Source: Ruminococcaceae bacterium YAD3003
GTDB lineage: Bacteria; Bacillota; Clostridia; Saccharofermentanales; Saccharofermentanaceae
Assembly: GCA_900107185.1 (NCBI GenBank)
Contig: FNPA01000004.1
Location: 124,001 to 188,000, forward strand
DNA length: 64,000 nucleotides
Direction: 5' to 3'
Shown here: positions 61,942 to 64,000 of the stretch, piece after piece
How positions within the stretch are numbered: position 1 is the stretch's first letter
How the letters are laid out: each line of letters opens with the position of its first letter
The notes under the pieces: model-generated
What the model was told of the DNA's origin: nothing
Databases searched by the model: none
Seen by the model: the letters and a program-made list of their open reading frames with translations, nothing else
Translations under genes and position numbers: made by a program

Positions 61942-63030
61942 TTTATATTCTTCCATAACTGTCTTTGTAGTTTGGATTAAGCTCTTAATTGCTTCATTGG
62001 TATCCATGGTCGGATGAATCAGCGGAGTTATTTTAGTAAATCCGGCCTTCAGGCACTCTTCGTAACCGTCACCTAAGATTCCTGTTATGCCCAAAACCGG
62101 CTTAATATATTTCTTGCCGATCTCCATTATCCTGAACGGCGCTTTTCCGTTGATTGTCTGGCAATCCATACGTCCTTCACCGGTTATAACAATGTTACAT
62201 CCGCTTATATGGCGCTCTGCATCCGTTATTTCAGTGACGATTCCGGCACCGGAACGGATCTTTGCCCCGAGCAGGTTCTTAAGGGCAAAACTCATGCCTC
62301 CGGCTGCTCCGGTTCCACTCTCATAAGGGTCAAATCCGAGAATGCCGGCATAATTTTGGAGCCATTTGTCCATCTCTTCTGCCATCTCGTATGTGGCACC
62401 TTTTTGCGGGCCGTAAATGTGGCTCGCACCATCAGGTCCGCAGAGAGGATTAGAAACGTCGCTGGCTACGGTTATATCCAGGTCTCTTCCGATCAGTTCC
62501 GTTAAGTCAGCAGATGCGAGATACTTAAGTCCGATTGCTCCCGGAGAAACAGGATTGCCGTCTTTATCCGTAAATTTGGCACCAAGGGCCTGGAGCATAC
62601 CTGATCCGCCGTCATTTGTAGCACTTCCGCCTATGCAGATAACGAGTTTTTTTGCTCCGTTTAGAACGGCATCTTTTATCAGTTCGCCTGTTCCATAAGT
62701 AGTAGTTATATAAGGGTTGCGCTCATCTGGACTTATGAGAGTCAGTCCGGATGATTTTGCCATCTCTATGTAAGCTGTTTTGTCTGACTCATCGAAAACA
62801 TAATCAGCAATAACAGGAGTATTTAAAGGTCCTGTAACAGTGAGTTTTCTGGTGATTCCATTGATATATGGAGATATGGCATCTATGGTGCCTTCGCCGC
62901 CGTCAGCTAAGGGGAGCACAGTAACTTCGGCATCGGGGCAGACTTCCCAAATGCCTGTCTTTACGGCATTTCCGGCCTGAAGGGAAGACATGCTTCCTTT
63001 GAATGAATCCATTGCTACGACGACTTTCAT
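61939..63030 (-). CDS. Glycerate kinase
   Basis: A 363-residue type II glycerate kinase (GarK/GlxK group) that phosphorylates glycerate with ATP. Family signs are VVVAMDSFKGSMSSLQAG at the start, PLADGGEGTIDA, SSGLTLISPDERNP, IGGSATNDGGSGMLQALG and ITGEGRMDCQTINGKAP near the end. AGAGG lies before the ATG at 63030; an in-frame start at 63069 has no ribosome site. It is a single-gene unit converging on the signalling locus. The product would enter glycolysis near the steps of gpmA and eno. Confidence 0.93.
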   Translation of the reverse strand: MKVVVAMDSFKGSMSSLQAGNAVKTGIWEVCPDAEVTVLPLADGGEGTIDAISPYINGITRKLTVTGPLNTPVIADYVFDESDKTAYIEMAKSSGLTLISPDERNPYITTTYGTGELIKDAVLNGAKKLVICIGGSATNDGGSGMLQALGAKFTDKDGNPVSPGAIGLKYLASADLTELIGRDLDITVASDVSNPLCGPDGASHIYGPQKGATYEMAEEMDKWLQNYAGILGFDPYESGTGAAGGMSFALKNLLGAKIRSGAGIVTEITDAERHISGCNIVITGEGRMDCQTINGKAPFRIMEIGKKYIKPVLGITGILGDGYEECLKAGFTKITPLIHPTMDTNEAIKSLIQTTKTVMEEYK

Positions 63031-63112
63031 ATAACCTCTATTAATATACGGTCTGATTGAATTATACATTACTGTGGGTTATTGTTATGACTATTAAGGC
63101 AGGTTGATATAT

Positions 63113-63493
63113 ATGGGTATGAACCGTAAAAAGACAGAAGAATATATTAAAAACCAATATGGGATAGAGCCGGACTTCCCATGGGACGGTGATTTTGTTA
63201 CAGCAGTATTCAGACATAAGGATAACCGCAAGTGGTTTGCCCTTATTATGAGGGTTTCCGGGGATAGATTAGGTCTTGATACTGATGAACCGGTTGACTG
63301 TATGAATCTTAAGATAGATGATCCGATGCTTCTTGATATGCTCATTCATGAGAAGGGGATAATCCCTGCATACCATATGAATAAACAGCATTGGATAACT
63401 GTTTTTCTCGATGGAACTGTCAAAGATAAGAAGGTAACTGACTTAATTGATTTGAGTTACTCTGTAACGGCCGGTAAAAAGAAACGCAGGTAG
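63113..63493 (+). CDS. MmcQ/YjbR family protein
   Basis: A 126-residue protein with the CyaY-like fold of the YjbR family: GIEPDFPWDGDFVTAVFRHKD, KWFALIMRV, LKIDDPMLLDMLIH and PAYHMNKQHWITVFLDG, matching the conserved order (PWxxD, KxFA, N/K-x-W). Called DNA-binding in some annotations on structural grounds only. AAGGCAGG about 9 bases upstream supports the ATG at 63113; a TTG at 63104 lies too close to it. Confidence 0.88.
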   Translation: MGMNRKKTEEYIKNQYGIEPDFPWDGDFVTAVFRHKDNRKWFALIMRVSGDRLGLDTDEPVDCMNLKIDDPMLLDMLIHEKGIIPAYHMNKQHWITVFLDGTVKDKKVTDLIDLSYSVTAGKKKRR

Positions 63494-63573
63494 TTTCGGA
63501 TTGACTGCAACATTTTTGCTGTCTGGTCTGTATTAATGGCATAAGACAAAACTTAAATACGGGAGATATAAAA

Positions 63574-64000
63574 ATGAAAAAAATTACAACAAAAATCTTA
63601 GTCTTAGGACTTACAGCAACACTTCTTACATGCGGTATTACGGCATGCAAAGTAAACAAGGATATTAATGTGAATGTTAATGTCAACGGTGAAGAAGTAA
63701 TCAGCACTCACATTGGAACAGGTTCTTGGGAAATCGCTGAGTCAAATGCCATGACAAATGATCTTCAGAAAATCTTTGATGAAGCAATCAGTAAGATTGA
63801 TGGTTACAATTATAAGCCTGTTGCGCTTCTCGGAACACAGATCGTATCAGGAACCAACTATGCTTTCCTTTGTGAATCTACTATTATTTCCGAGCACGCT
63901 TTGCGTTCCATGATGATTACATATATCAATGTGAATCCCCAGGGAAGTGCAGACTTTGTCTATGACGAAAGAGTAATCCTTCCCGGCACAGATGTTGAGA
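63574..64000 (+). CDS. Lipoprotein, 3' end beyond the window
   Basis: An open frame of at least 142 residues that runs off the window. KKITTKILVLGLTATLLT is a signal peptide and GITAC near residue 24 a lipobox. A short repeat, INVNVNVNG, follows the anchor; the rest (LLGTQIVSGTNYAFLCES) suggests a small beta-rich domain. GGGAGATATAAAA precedes the ATG. No family named with confidence. Similar in size class and start to the lipoprotein at 29612 but not clearly homologous. Confidence 0.72.
   Translation, partial: MKKITTKILVLGLTATLLTCGITACKVNKDINVNVNVNGEEVISTHIGTGSWEIAESNAMTNDLQKIFDEAISKIDGYNYKPVALLGTQIVSGTNYAFLCESTIISEHALRSMMITYINVNPQGSADFVYDERVILPGTDVE

Overview
The window reads as a chromosomal segment of an anaerobic Clostridia-type Firmicute, probably a gut or rumen species. 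The reasons are the moderate GC content, strong AGGAGG-like ribosome sites, a clostridial 2[4Fe-4S] ferredoxin, DUF3793 next to a short-chain flavodoxin, many c-di-GMP proteins, and glycan-cleaving enzymes (GH27, GH95). No rRNA, tRNA, CRISPR array, prophage or insertion sequence was seen. Gene density is high and most operons have overlapping or nearly overlapping stops and starts.

Region A (1-24.4 kb) is the accessory part and the most interesting. It holds three copies of one module: a TetR regulator followed by a translationally coupled pair of six-helix ABC half-transporters (1598-5100, 6767-10230, 18572-22041). Around them are five divergent paralogues of the ATC-hydrolase-like family (62-727, 5191-5793, 16656-17357, 22434-23009, 23006-23662). 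Between modules 2 and 3 lies an operon of a polytopic membrane protein, a SAM methyltransferase, three alpha/beta hydrolases and four small membrane proteins of one family. A perfect palindrome, GTTAG-N6-CTAAC, occurs five times in front of transcription units from 6.7 to 23.8 kb, including the DUF3793-flavodoxin unit, so these units look like one regulon. The ABC pairs resemble the IrtAB/YbtPQ class. With thiazoline-hydrolase-like proteins, esterase-like hydrolases and flavodoxin, this suggests (inference) uptake and processing or export of a small metallophore or peptide-like compound under metal limitation. A DtxR/MntR-type regulator lies at 27041-27403. A probable structured non-coding RNA with its own promoter and terminator lies at about 22177-22352.

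Region B (24.4-35 kb) holds phosphoglycerate mutase, enolase, the DtxR-like regulator, a large esterase, a GNAT enzyme, a lipoprotein, a SulP permease, a GH27 alpha-galactosidase interrupted by an inserted binding-module-like segment, and a diguanylate cyclase.

Region C (35-50 kb) holds a rare VTT-PlsC-zinc ribbon fusion, an AraC regulator with three oxidoreductases, a HAD phosphatase, GNAT, a Tiki/EreA-like membrane protein coupled to a GH95 fucosidase, and a 7TM-EAL phosphodiesterase coupled to an output-less 7TM sensor.

Region D (50-64 kb) is a signalling locus: a hybrid histidine kinase, FecR-type surface protein, CHASE2 nucleotide cyclase, MBL-GAF-GGDEF fusion and periplasmic-binding-protein-like GGDEF fusion, all on one strand with short gaps. 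It is flanked by an NlpC/P60 lipoprotein, glycerate kinase, a YjbR-like protein and a lipoprotein that runs off the end. All functional calls are from motif reading; no database search was possible.
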